From Crambe crambe (Eukaryota; Porifera; Demospongiae; Poecilosclerida; Crambeidae), in assembly GCA_963924555.1 (NCBI GenBank), contig OZ004582.1, positions 868,001-932,000 of the forward strand: DNA of 64,000 nt. Reading direction: 5' to 3'. Of the stretch, positions 19,816 to 30,339 are shown piece by piece. Under the pieces are notes generated by a model. It did no database searches. It was not told the origin of the DNA and saw nothing but the letters and a program-made list of their open reading frames with translations. Every line of letters begins with the position of its first letter. Positions within the stretch are counted from its first letter, which is position 1. The position numbers and the translations under genes were made by a program.

Positions 19816-20490
19816 AACACTGTATTTTTGTATTTTTATTCTCTACACTCTTGAACCTTTAGTTAGTTTGTTTGTGTGTATGTGTGTGTTTTGTTTTAGT
19901 TTTAGTTTTTTTTTTGTTTTTTAACTGTAACTTTACCCCATTACATGTCACACCCCAGATTAATATTGAATTACGGAGGGCATGCATACGTAGTGCGCAG
20001 AAAAAAGGGAAATTCCCCAGAAATTATAGCTACTGAAATATCTACATGTAAGTACAAGCTATGGCAGTAGCCATCCAGGCCACATCTGGAGGTGCTGGAA
20101 GAGTATTATTGTCTCCTTCAACCCTAGGTCCAGCTGGCAATGAAATTTTCACTCCAACAGAGCCCTGATCCCAGAAGTGTATATATCCCATCCCAGACTG
20201 TTTCCTTTATCACATGAATCAACAGAGATACGATCATGAAATTCACTAGTATCTAAGGCTTTTCATACATCTATCTGCCCAAAACTTACCAGGTTATGAT
20301 CCAGGATTGGCCCCATGCCTTACACACCCTAGATAACCAAGGCGCTCAAAGATAACAACGCAGTGAAGCAAAACTTACATGGCCTTCTTCCTCTCTCAAA
20401 CAGTTGGTGCAAAGATTGAAATGATGTCATCGCGCGTATGGCACGCCGTAGGTATCAAAAATCAGATCCCTTAAAAGATTACATCAATAC
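19816..20490. other. Non-coding stretch
   Basis: T-rich low-complexity sequence at 19860-19930, then no recognisable gene or repeat. Confidence 0.4.
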
Positions 20491-20494
20491 TCTC

Positions 20495-20632
20495 AACGTC
20501 ACGTCTCAATATCACATCCAGAGCTCTCGGTGTCACGTCAAGAGTCTCAGTGTCATGTCAAGAGTTCTCAGTGTCACGTACTGAATTTCTTCAGCGTCAC
20601 GTCAAGCGTCACGTCAAGAAATTCTCAGCGTA
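20495..20632. repeat. Short degenerate tandem array
   Basis: The core gtcacgtcaagagtctcagt recurs with variations about six times, with unit lengths of 15-27 bp. The TGACGTGA-like palindromic core gives it the look of a CRE-like site array, which may be coincidental. Confidence 0.6.
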
Positions 20633-20847
20633 GAATACTTTAAATAGTGCTCACCTAGCTAAGGACACGTGTTCGTATAGCGAGATGGAACAGTTTTATT
20701 AGTGATAGGTGAGGAGATAAGGTTGACAGCAGCAAAATATTCCTCCACCAGAGATCGCTACTGGGGATAAGCTAAATGTCTTCTTCAAACAAGAGAAGGG
20801 TGTAAGTTGATGTAGTAAACAGAAACCAAGTGAAGCACACAAAACCG

Positions 20848-22040
20848 AATTAACACGGCTTTTTCCATCTAGTACCAGTTCGCCGAGCCCTAGACCGGAA
20901 CTTAATTTTGATCCTAGGGCTCGCTCTGTAGTCGAAGCAATGAAAAGAAAGAAAAAGGCTTCAATCACAAGGGATCGGCCCCGAAATGCTTCCCGAGTTA
21001 TTGTAGAGGGTTCCAAAAAGTGCTGCTAGAAAAAAACTCAATAAAGATGGTCGCATTAAGAAGTTAGAATTTCGTCGAAATAGGACCTTTTTGCAAGCCA
21101 AGAATGTTACTGATTTTTCATGTGAACAAAGTAGTGTTATGAAAAAGGCAGCCACACAGATGCCTAATGGAGATGTTGTATCACTTTGTTCATGGTTTAA
21201 CAATAAATATGTGGGGCTACCTTGGCAATTAGCCCCTCCCCCAAATTAAAGTTTTTAATAATATATTTTACATAGAAACCTTTGGATGATTCTTCTGACA
21301 GTGACAGCAGTGAGCTTCCTGTTGTAAATATATCCACCTGCCCAAACAAGTGTTTCTACAAACATTGTAGTACCGCCTTCGTCCACAGCCTCTGTAAATG
21401 TGTCAACAAGTGTTGTTTTATCGCCTTCATCTGTAGCCTCTACAAGCAGTGATGTGAGAGTGAAGTCGAGATTTCAGGAATTGAATGAGTATGTGCATCT
21501 GTATTATTATTTAAACAGAGTTATATGGAGTCTTTGGAAGATCGGAGGTCTCTCATCAAAGAGCAGGACACCAGCTACAAACATGGACTGGCGATTGACA
21601 AAGCTAAGGTAGGTGGTACACTCTCTATAACAATAACCACATCTTTTAAACACTTAATAGGCTGAAAGGAAATTGGTATGTTCTGCCTTAAACTGTGTAT
21701 GAAATCTAAGACCCCAGAGCGTGGAGGTATTCTACTAGCATTCAAAATCCCAAGCGGTCAGAGGCTCAGTAATGAGTTTTCAGAGTCAACACCTTAGTTT
21801 GCTATGGTGTTACATTCCTGTGGGTTGTAATGATCAAACCATTCTTTTTCTGAGCAAATCCTCTTTGAATTATCATTATAATTGTAGGAGCTATATTGCT
21901 CATACTGATGTGGAGCCACCCTTTGGACTATTCACATCCTATCCACAAAGTGAAATCCCCCTGAGTAATTCTGAAACTGTGGCACAATTTGGACTCTCTT
22001 CTGGGCTGGTGATTGGTGTGGAGAATGGCCAAGTGGAATT
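20848..22040 (+). pseudogene. UBX-like domain gene piece with conserved N-terminus
   Basis: The first block reads ELNFDPRARSVVEAMKRKKK, then ITRDRPRNASRVIVEGSKK and, one base shifted, SAARKKLNKDGRIKKLEFRR. Then follow an acidic Ser/Thr linker (exon 21276-21488), a charged helix (21519-21608: MESLEDRRSLIKEQDTSYKH), a candidate 15-bp micro-exon (21661-21675: AERKL), and the UBX-like fold: GGILLAFKIPSGQRLSNEF, then (exon from 21888) PFGLFTSYPQSEIPLSN, then ETVAQFGLSSGLVIGVE. The F-x-L-x-T-S-x-P ... V-A-x-F-G-L pattern is typical of UBX/UBQ folds. Frame changes near 21025 and 21785 break it. In related invertebrate proteins (from memory) this N-terminus and UBX precede a HECT domain, which here is absent downstream. 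Confidence 0.5.
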
Positions 22041-22420
22041 TGACCCATTAACTATATTCTCTTGTTATTTGGAACAGAGTGTCCACTTAAAATCATTCAA
22101 CTTATTGGCACAATGAGAGCAGATGAAGTTCAACGGTTTTTGCGCTTTTGTAACAGGAAGCTCGGTGTGTTTGTCTGGATCAATTACTATTTGTTTCAAC
22201 ACATTATCTGGATTTTCGAGAAGACCAATTGCACACACATGTGCACGATCACTCCACCTTTCAAGTATGTATAAAACCTACATTGAGAGTTTAATAAAGT
22301 CCTTTCAAGTTCGGAATGTTGGCGAATGGATGGAATCTAGTAACTGTCAACATTTTGTCCCTTCAATTTTCATTAATACATGCTGATACATGTAGTCTAT
22401 GCTCCATCTTGTATATCTAC

Positions 22421-22720
22421 ACAGAATTAACACAAGTTTGAAAGGATTTAAAGAGGCCTGGAATTACCACAAGCCAACTATTCACTGAGGGTGTCCTACG
22501 ATTACATTCTTCAGGTCTTGTTGCTCTAGATTTTTTGGAAGAAGTGGACGATGAGTATGGAGCACATGGAGCAGAGAAATCCCTGAAAACCGATTCAGTC
22601 TAAATGAAGAGCATGCTGAATTATTGCAACAGAATGTAGACTTCTCTGCACAGTCTCAGAATTATGCAATAGATATATATGAGGCAATTCATTTATGGAA
22701 TTGCTTGAGTGTGATTATGA
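22421..22720 (+). pseudogene. Integrase-core (rva_4-type) C-terminal fragment
   Basis: Frames read RINTSLKGFKEAWNYHKP, then SQLFTEGVLRLHSSGLVALD, then FLEEVDDEYGAHG, then NRFSLNEEHAELLQQNVDFS and YAIDIYEAIH. From memory this is the constant tail of a DDE integrase-like protein family repeated in fish and invertebrate genomes. Two frame changes. The catalytic core of a different copy lies on the other strand at 23359-23574. Confidence 0.5.
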
Positions 22721-23119
22721 CCTATTAGAAGGACTGGCTAGTCATAGTAGCTAGTAGTGTATAGCCATGCTGAAAGAAATAATGAAACGAAAGGAAGGAC
22801 CAAGGATGAGTGAAGGACTATAAAAGTTTAACCACCAGACCAGCCGGACTGCTTTAATCACACTATGCAAGCATTGAACCACTCTCTGTACTGTGTTGTG
22901 GCCATGATAGGTGTGTGGATTATCATCCAAATAGCTCATATGCTGTTCTACTTCAATCACATTGGGAATCGGGATTGGGTATGCCCCCATCAGCTTAGAT
23001 GGGATTAAGTTCCCCATTCATGGAGTATTATGTTGTAGTGCACTGTGTAAAGGTCCTGGTGTCATGATTTGACCCTCTCCCTGTGAGCAAATATGATCTC
23101 CAAGAAAAAAGTATAATAT
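22721..23119. other. Non-coding stretch
   Basis: The minus-strand open frame at 22751-23017 has no recognisable motif; it may be unrecognised integrase debris. Confidence 0.3.
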
Positions 23120-23153
23120 ATAATGTTATGTGAAATCTGTCACATAACATTAT
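23120..23153. repeat. Perfect 14-bp inverted repeat
   Basis: ataatgttatgtga and tcacataacattat surround a 6-base loop. Confidence 0.8.
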
Positions 23154-23358
23154 TGTTATTCACCCAATTATTTGCTGGGCTTCTATGCCCTTCTCTGTGA
23201 TCTAATTTAGGTGCAGTACAGATATATATATATATATATACTTTCAAAAGTGTCTTTTGCTGTTAGTTCTCCTTTTAATGATAATCATGATAGAGTAGAA
23301 TAATAATTGTAATAACATTATAATAGTAGAATTGATGAATTTCATTGGTGGGATCCAA

Positions 23359-23574
23359 TTAATCAAGGTTTTCCATGTGGTAGAATAGCACATCTCTGCA
23401 CATCTCTCCAATTCTCTGATTATGTGTGCTACTGCCGGTTATCATACTCCTCCTTTCACTACCTCTATATTCTAACATAAATTGGGCTACAAGCACATTT
23501 TCTCCACCCTGGTCTGATCTAACTCTTGAAGGAACTCCAAACTGACGTACAGAACTTAAGAATAGTTCATACAC
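23359..23574 (-). pseudogene. Integrase-core (rva_4-type) catalytic fragment
   Basis: The minus strand reads YELFLSSVRQFGVPSRVRSD, then QGGENVLVAQFMLEYRGSER, then GSSTHNQRIGEM. The D-Q-G-x-E box holds the second catalytic Asp, and H-N-Q-R-I is the usual block with the terminal acidic residue (here changed: I-G instead of I-E). About 70 codons of a retrovirus-like integrase core. The first catalytic Asp and the C-terminus are missing. Confidence 0.55.
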
Positions 23575-23579
23575 AGTTG

Positions 23580-23931
23580 TTGCTTTATTATTAGTATGTA
23601 AGAATTAAAAGACCATTGAACTACGGGACAGCATAAGCTTCCACTTTACATAAATGACAAGAGACCCTTGGGCACATGTGACCATGCCCCTTTGACCACA
23701 ACTGAGAAAGAAAATTTGGTGCACTAGTACATGAAATGAGAATTTTCTCCAGAACAGATGTACTAGGTTGAGTACAATATGCTTTTAATTTTACCTATTA
23801 TGCTATGCTCCTATTCTCCCTGAATTGCCTATTATTCTTCCTGGTACTGTAGCATGATATAATTATATCTCTACATAGTAGCCTTGCTGCTGTTCATATA
23901 AAGTGTTGCACATAATGAATACTGCTGGGTA
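23580..23931. other. Non-coding stretch
   Basis: AT-rich, nothing recognised. Confidence 0.4.
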
Positions 23932-24105
23932 CAGTGCACCCTCTCTAATCCAAATCCCTTTAATCTGAAACTTCACACAAATCCGAACACCCATTTCAAT
24001 GATACTTGAGGTGCATTAAATAGAAATGCTCCATTCAAATTATATGTATTCACTAATCTGAATAGGCTCTGGTCTCAAGCTATTCAGATTAGTGAGGGTC
24101 CACTG
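23932..24105. mobile_element. pogo-like MITE (174 bp)
   Basis: The ends cagtgcaccctctctaatc and, reversed, cagtggaccctcactaatc are terminal inverted repeats with two mismatches. TA flanks both sides (23930-23931 and 24106-24107). Internal direct/inverted copies of aatctgaa occur. It is the same type of insertion as the 92-bp element at 6944 but a different subfamily. Confidence 0.8.
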
Positions 24106-24185
24106 TATAGTCAAACCCCAAAATGACTCCAGCTTGGGACAAAAAACATAATACACACACTAACCAGAAAAAAAACAACCTATAG

Positions 24186-24686
24186 CTATAAATAATGCTG
24201 GCATACCCTGAGATGTCCTGATCCAGCCGACCTCTTCTTCTTTTTTTTACTTGGCTCATTTGAGGAAGTTGATGAGACGGATTCAAGATGTCGTTCCTCA
24301 ATCATCTTTTCCATTCTATTAATTCTCTGAATAACGCTATGTAAGAGTCCAGCAATTGTCTCCAATATCAGCAGAAGGGGTCTTCTCAATTGTCTCCAAC
24401 TGATCAGCAGAAGGCCTAAAGGTCTTCTCACAGCGTGCAGAAAGTGTGGTCACATGTTGGCCTTCCTCGTAAGAGATAGAACTTAATGGAGCAGCACCAT
24501 CATCTGAACTTTCAATTTAGGAGTAGGGTTGCTTCTTGGAGTTGAATCAAGCTCATCTCCATCATCGAGATCATTATCCAGAAGTGACATGACACTTTCC
24601 CTGCTAATTCGGGTAAACTTTGGTGTATTCCTGTTCAAGTTGTTCTTTGTTCTTTTATCACTTTTGGCACTAGACATCATCCCCAT
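24186..24686 (-). pseudogene. Possible hydrophilic coding segment, unknown
   Basis: The minus strand reads MSSAKSDKRTKNNLNRNTPK, then FTRISRESVMSLLDNDLDDG, and after a break RINRMEKMIEERHLESVSST followed by SNEPSKKKKKR. It is Ser/Lys/Asp-rich with a short coiled-coil-like helix. A second Ser/Asp-rich stretch on the same strand (EVSEPEDSYSFAPTDSKRF, about 24885-24810) may be its 5' part. No domain recognised. It diverges from the plus-strand zinc-finger exon at 25095. Confidence 0.25.
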
Positions 24687-25094
24687 AAACTAGTTGCCCT
24701 CTTTCTATGGGTCTTGATGCCCAAAGGCAAAGCCACAGCCTGATTGACCCTTATCAGCGATCTACCATTAACATCTGTTAGTGGGGCTTCGGGGCAACTG
24801 TGTTAGATCTCCTCTCACCACTGAACCTTTTGCTGTCAGTAGGAGCGAAGCTGTACGAATCTTCTGGCTCACTAACTTCACCACCGCTCGTATCACTATT
24901 TATTTCTGATCAGCTCAACTCACTTCATGTACGGCTAACAATGCCCACGCTTTGCTTGATTGTTGGCGCCAAGGGCAGAGGTCAAGGGCAGTGTGCTTTT
25001 TATAGAATTGAGTGAACTAGCTAGCACATGCGGCTGACTCTCCAGACTCCAGCGCTGCAGCCCATATGCCTTCTGAAGCAAAATAAGAAAGTCA

Positions 25095-25410
25095 TGTCTC
25101 TTGTCACCGCCAGCAAGAGTCGTGTGTTTTGTCCCCACTGTGAACAAAGTTTGGCACCATCCACTTTCAAGCATCATAAAAGGCTCTACTTTAATAAGGT
25201 AGTATTCGTTGTATTGTTAGTTGTTCTTGGAATGATATTGATAACTATAGGTTACAGAGCAGTGGATTAAATCTACCCTAGTCGAATCAGAACCTGAAAT
25301 TGAGAGTCAGTCTGAAAGTGAAGAATCACCACCTGAAATTACTATGGAAACAGACTATCAAGACTCCCCACCACCTACAATAACAGATTTCACAATTGAG
25401 TCAATAGAAG
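25095..25410 (+). pseudogene. Transposon protein N-terminus with zinc finger
   Basis: Exon one (to 25198) starts MSLVTASKSRVFCPHCEQSL and continues APSTFKHHKRLYFNK, a C-x2-C ... H-x3-H-like finger. A 52-bp GT-AG intron (25199-25250) joins in phase to VTEQWIKSTLVESEPEIESQ and an acidic Ser-rich tail (ESEESPPEITMETDYQDSPP). From memory, this finger plus acidic linker is the N-terminal signature of a CACTA/DUF4218-like transposon protein in sponges and cnidarians. The catalytic part is absent. No stop in the two exons. Confidence 0.45.
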
Positions 25411-25816
25411 GAACTGGCTACATGTTTTTTTTGTTATGTAACACATCCCACAGTGCTCTATAGCTATGACATGCTCAGAATGCATAGTCTGAGTTAATTC
25501 ATTGTACCAAGGTACTGTTTACCCGTACCTATTTTGACCTTTGAACTTATTATGGCCTATAAGCATATTATGCTATCTATTATTCTAATGTTCAAAAACC
25601 AAAAATTCATTCGCTAACAAGAAAAAATTGATGTCTAAAATTGACTTTTGTTCTTTTTCTTTATAATAATAATAATGTATAAGATCGACGTACCGACTTA
25701 CTGGCTATAGTCATCAAAATTCTGCTTTGGCCATCTGTTAGAGCGGCACCTAGAGGCTAATCTTTTGCTATTAGTTTTGACTAAGGCTCTACTTCACTAT
25801 TCTAGCACTCGGAACA
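25411..25816. other. Non-coding stretch
   Basis: Nothing recognised. Confidence 0.4.
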
Positions 25817-26050
25817 CTAGCTAATCTTTCGATGCCATTTTGAAGCGCACGTATTAATAAGCAACAGTTTGCAGGGCTGACGCATTGCAAATTCTTCTAC
25901 CACTTCTTCTGGTGAAATATGGATATCTTTGTGATATTGTAGCATTGCAAGTCCATTCAGTCGCTCCTGAGACATTGTACTTCTAAGACAAGTCTTGAGA
26001 AAACATAATGCACTAATAGATCTCTCACACTCACAAGATGTAATTAGCAA
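25817..26050 (-). pseudogene. hAT transposase C-terminal dimerisation fragment
   Basis: The minus strand reads SCECERSISALCFLKTCLRS, then TMSQERLNGLAMLQYHKDI. The S-x-E-R-x-x-S ... L-R-x-x-M-x-x-x-R-L-x-x-L-x-x-L pattern is the Dimer_Tnp_hAT signature of ZMYM/THAP0-related hAT proteins. About 75 codons. No other hAT parts adjoin it. Confidence 0.75.
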
Positions 26051-26440
26051 ATAGCCAAACCCTTTGTGGCCACAATGTTTTCACAATGTTCTATGCTCAA
26101 AATTTGAAGTGGCCACTAAAAGAGACCACAGCTGTCAGGAAAAAGGTCCAGTAGAGACCAGGCAGAGGGCAATGATGTATGGCTGCACTAACAATACTTT
26201 GTATGAGCTGCATAATGGTTCAACCTGTTAATGCTTCCAGCTATGCTTAGTTTCTTCATAGGTTAGCGATCATATGGCAACTCCATCACAAGAAAAAGCC
26301 AAAATCATCATTAGCACTTATAATAATGCTTACAAAAGGGGCATTTGTAACTCCAAGGAGTGTCATAAAAATATAAACAACGTCCACAAGCAGAAAAGAT
26401 TATCGAAGAAATGAAGTCATTGGAATAAAAGGATTGGCAC
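26051..26440. other. Non-coding stretch
   Basis: Nothing recognised. Confidence 0.35.
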
Positions 26441-26446
26441 TATAAA

Positions 26447-26650
26447 AAATGTAGCACGGGCACAAACAGTTTTTTATAAGCCTCTACCATTATACAGCAA
26501 CAAAAACAGTGTTGGAGAAGAAAATTGGGATACCTATGTGCAACGTTTCAAAGAAGCTGATACAATGTACATAACAACATCTCAGCATAACCGTTTGCTG
26601 CTTTCAGCTGATATCAAAGAAGAACTTGAATCCTTCAACATTGGTACACG
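26447..26650 (+). other. Open coding-like segment, unknown
   Basis: The frame reads KNVARAQTVFYKPLPLYSNK, then GEENWDTYVQRFKEADTMYI, then HNRLLLSADIKEELESFNI, without stops for about 65 codons. The composition is protein-like. I do not recognise it. Confidence 0.25.
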
Positions 26651-26879
26651 CTCAACCTAATCAAATCATCCGAGTACTCATCTATCAATGATTCAATCTA
26701 GCTAATCATCTCATTAATCATTCTAAATTAAGTATACATATGTTCCACTGACCTATGTCTAAAACATCATTTATGCATATTTAGCTAATAGCCTTGTCTC
26801 ATCATCCCTCGTTTGAAGTCTCATTCTCTCCAGTTAGTCCCACTGCTTTTTCCTTTAGCCCTGTCTCAGTCTTTTATAT

Positions 26880-27138
26880 ATAGAGATTAGTTAACTGTCC
26901 TTCAGTCTTACTTTCTTTAACTTACTTTCTTTAATAGCTATAATAGCTAGCTAGCAACTGTCCACTTTAGCAACTGTCCTTCAGTCTTACAGTCCCACTG
27001 TCTCACTCTGTCCTTCAGTCTTACAGTCCCACTGTCTCACTCTGTCCTTCAGTCTTACAGTCCCACTGTCTCACTCTGTCCTTCACTCTTACCCACTGTC
27101 TCTCTCTGTCCTTCAGTCTTACAGTCCCACTGTCTCAC
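26880..27138. repeat. Minisatellite, about 41-bp unit
   Basis: The unit ctgtccttcagtcttacagt plus cccactgtctcact repeats about four to five times. The array is interrupted by the LTR retrotransposon and resumes at 31615 (to about 31670). Confidence 0.85.
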
Positions 27139-27387
27139 TGTTGTGCAAAGAATGACTAATGACTCGGCGGTAGTGTCAGGTCTTCCCGCACAAAGAGAAA
27201 TTACTCTGAGACTAGCAGTTTAGCTACAACCAAATTGTAATCTGAGCAAAATCTAAAGCACATCGTGCATCATTGTCATAATATAGTGTGCTAAATATAG
27301 TAACATGATCTAAGATAGAATATTCTAGAATATTAGTACATGTCCTTTATGTCTCTGGTGTGGTCATCCATGTAGCTGGACCCAACA
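27139..27387 (-). repeat. 3' LTR
   Basis: 249 bp, one substitution relative to the 5' LTR. Confidence 0.9.
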
Positions 27388-28101
27388 TCCCCCCCTCTTG
27401 AAAGGACCGGACGTAGGTATAGTGTCTTCCCAAGTTCGACTCAGTGCATCAGCTTCGACGTTCTCTTTGCCAGCAACATGTTCGATCTGATACTGGAATG
27501 GCTGGAGTGTCATTGCCCATCTCATCAGCCGTGTGCTCGAATTCTTCATCGACTGTAGGAACTTGGTGAATGTTGTCCCTCTCAGGTAGGCAGCGAAATG
27601 CTCACATGCCTTCACAATGGCATATGCTTCGAGCTCTATGACAGAGTAATGCTTCTCTGCTTCTTGTAACTTGTAGCTATAAAAAGCAATAGTCACAAGC
27701 TTTCCATCTTGTTCTTGCTTTAAGACGGCACCAAGACCAACTCCACTTGCGTCCGTAAACAGGTGGTACGGTAGAGTGATATCCGGAGTGGCCAGTATGG
27801 GCGAGATAGTGATGCTGTTTTTTACTTCTTCGAATGTCTTGTCCAGTTCTGGTGTCCACTGTACCAAGTCAGGACAGCTTCTCTTGGTGAGATCTGACAA
27901 ACTGGCAGATATGGTACTAAAGTGAGGGATATGTGCCCGGTACCCAACCAGTCCAAGAAATGATTGGAGATTCTTCTTTGTCTTCGGTTTGGGGAAGTCC
28001 AATATGGACTGTACTTTGACTTGCTGGGGAAGTATCTCTCCTGAGCCAACTCGATGTCCTAAGTAGTTGAGTCTGGCAGTGGCAAAGTGGCACTTCTTCA
28101 C
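27364..28101 (-). pseudogene. RT thumb and RNase H (element at 27.1-31.6 kb)
   Basis: A 245-codon frame: ATARLNYLGHRVGSGEILPQ, then SFLGLVGYRAHIPHFSTISA (thumb), then YHLFTDASGVGLGAVLKQEQ (RNase H first Asp), HYSVIELEAYAIVKA (Glu) and HVAGKENVEADALSR (last Asp). The TDH block with another catalytic Asp is missing between GTTFTKF and LQSMKNS. This is the longest open frame of the element and runs to the polypurine tract. Confidence 0.85.
27388..27399 (-). promoter_or_regulatory. Polypurine tract
   Basis: The minus strand reads AAGAGGGGGGGA immediately before the 3' LTR, the expected plus-strand primer of an LTR element. Confidence 0.75.
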
Positions 28102-28109
28102 TTCAAACT

Positions 28110-28740
28110 GATCTTCTTCTTCCTTGCCAGTTGTAGTAGAGATTCCAGGTTTCTCAGGTGTGTCTTCCAGTCATTGTCAGCCAGGACGATGTCGTCCAAG
28201 TAGGCTTCTGCTGGATGTCCAGCCAGTGTTTCGTCCATGAGACGTTGAAAATATGCTGGTGCGTTGACCAAGCCAAATGGGAGACGGGTATACTCATATT
28301 TCCCATTCTGTGTGATGAATGCTGTCTTCAGTCATTGGGACCTGATGGTATCCCTTGCTGAGATCCAGTGTGGTCAGGAACGATGCCTTGCCAACTTGGG
28401 CAAGTAGCTCGTCAACAGCTCGAAAGTCGACAGATTCTCACAGACCCGTCTGGTTTCGGTACAGGCATTACCGGGGATGACCAAGGACTGGTAGATGGAC
28501 GGATTATGCCAGAATCCAGCAACTCCTTCACTTCCTCCTGTATCCTTGCTTTCCACATCAGTCCTGGTCGATATGGATGCTGGCTGATCGGTTTGCAGTC
28601 ACCTGTATTGAGAGAATATGGCTTAAAGTCAGCTATGTCAGGTACATCTTTGAAGACATCTTGGTATTTCTTCAGTAGATCTGTCAGTTTCTTCTGTCTG
28701 TCTGGTGGTAGAGAGTCAAGTCCTTTCGTCTTGGTCCAGT
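28110..28740 (-). pseudogene. Reverse transcriptase (element at 27.1-31.6 kb)
   Basis: The first frame reads LLKKYQDVFKDVPDIADFKP, then VKELLDSGIIRPSTSPWSSP, then VMPVPKPDGSVRIC. Other frames continue FLTTLDLSKGYHQVPM, then YTRLPFGLVNAPAYFQRLMD and the catalytic AYLDDIVLAD near 28200. At least three frame changes. The catalytic Asp pair is kept. Confidence 0.8.
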
Positions 28741-28989
28741 CTCTTTCAGCTGTGTCTTTTTCTTCAGCTTGTGGACCCAATGTTAGGCCATCAACAGCTT
28801 CACAGTCTGGGCTGATACAGCTTGAGTGCGTTCCGATGCCTCTTTCTTGTCCTTCCCAGCATCTAGTAGGTAGGTAAGGTTGCCCAATTTCTTGGATATG
28901 GACCTGCCCATCTTGCTGACAGACAGAGAACATAGTCTCCTGGTGACAGTGGAGACTCCACTGCTTTCCTTTTCTTGTCCTGGTAGGAC

Positions 28990-29700
28990 TTGCTGTTTTT
29001 TTTTGCCCTGCTGGTCTGTATCTCCAGCAGCCTGTTGTGCCAGCTGCATCCTGCAACTGCTTCAAGTACAGCTCAACTTCTCTTGGCAGTTCTGTCTCTG
29101 GCTCTTCTATTGCTCTTCTGAGACAGGAAATTGGTGTCTCCGGGAGTCTTCCAAACAGCAATTCAGTCCCCCTTCCAGAAGAAGTGGGACTGAATATGCC
29201 TTCTTGTTTTCTTACAGCCAAAATGGCCTGATTTCCCATGTCAATATCTTGGACTTTAGTATTTCAGGGACGACAATCTTGTATGGATTCTCCTCTATTG
29301 TTGGATTTCTGTTGATGGCATACAGCACTTCATTGTCAACCATGTAGTCTGATTCTGGATCACTGGCTGCTTCAAACAGGGGTTGCAGCTCTTCATCTTC
29401 CTTTTGTGCTGTTATCAAGTCTTGTCTGGTGAATGGATCTGTCACGATGACAACAGGATCCCTACTCTCTGTATCAGATTCTTCTGACTCTGGTTGGTCT
29501 TCTCTTGGTTGCATTTCCCTCTTGGGCAGTACTGGTCTATCTGCTGCACTGGTGAGCTGTACATCATCTAGTGATGTAATGTTGGCTCCAGATTGAGCAG
29601 TTGCTTCAGCATCAGCTTGCTCTTGCTGCTGCTGTCTCTTCTTTTGAGCACGAGTCTGAATGGCCAGTATGTCCATGTCAGTCAAATTTTCTAAGTCCAC
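28990..29700 (-). pseudogene. Integrase remnants without catalytic core
   Basis: A linker (MDLENLTDMDILAIQTRAQK, then polyglutamine) leads to an integrase N-terminal part (DPFTRQDLITAQKEDEELQP, then YAINRNPTIEENPYKIVVPE, ILKSKIL). In the next frame the post-core block TELLFGRLPETPISCLRRAI, then VELYLKQLQDA follows directly. The ~200-residue zinc-finger/DDE core between them is deleted at about 29215-29235. Position before RT confirms the Gmr1-like order. Confidence 0.6.
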
Positions 29701-29705
29701 AGGTG

Positions 29706-30110
29706 TTAATGAACTTGACTGAGGTCCAGCTGGAAGGTGATTGACTGCTTGCTGCAGTCAGATAGTGGGTGTGTCTCACTTGCAGGTGGTGGGTCGTTGG
29801 CTCTCTCCTCCAGCACTTGGCTGCTGGCTTCCCCTGCCTCTCCAGGTTCCTGCTGCTCCACATTGGTGGTTGGAGTCTTCTCTGGTGTATCTGAGACAGT
29901 TACTTCCCACTGAATCTGTAGACCGGAACCATTTCTGCCTACGATAGCTGGATATGGCAGAGTACTTCTTGGTGCTACAGCTGCCAACATGGTTGTGTCT
30001 TTTCCATCTACTACGGCATCAAATAACACAGTAGGACACATTCTACCTTCCTCATGCATGGCTCCTCTTGCTCTCACTGGCGTGCAGTGTGTATATTGGT
30101 CAGGCAGCAA
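29706..30110 (-). pseudogene. Retroviral-type protease remnant
   Basis: The frame from 30110 reads MLPDQYTHCTPVRARGAMHE, then TTMLAAVAPRSTLPYPAIVG with R-N following. The I-V-G-R-N block is the conserved C-terminal part of aspartic proteases (I-I-G-R in the related copy). The active-site region reads MDSAAE in another frame rather than DSGAD, with a short deletion before DLLPD. The related copy at 61363-62370 keeps MDSGADISVIARDLLPED. Linker rich in Glu/Gln follows. Not functional. Confidence 0.6.
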
Positions 30111-30339
30111 GTCTCAGCTGCACTGTCCATGCACCATGTCTGTTCTTTGGTACCAATCTTTCCCTGCCTGTATACTGGTGGCTTCTTTCCTTGCCCAAGT
30201 ACTTAGGCAGTATAACTACATTCACTTTCACACACTGATACTGGTAGTGTCCATATTCTTTGATAGCTCTTGTTGTGGAAGCTCTTTCCTTTGAAGCTTT
30301 GATTGTTTTGATTAGCAAGCTGGTTAGTAGATGCTGGTG

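Noticed and set aside
20699..21203. Minus-strand frames of 105 and 80 codons
   Set aside because: The plus strand carries a better supported coding pattern (conserved N-terminus of the UBX-like gene); these are shadows.
28368..29347. Long plus-strand frames opposite the LTR element
   Set aside because: Antisense shadows of the minus-strand RT and integrase remnants.
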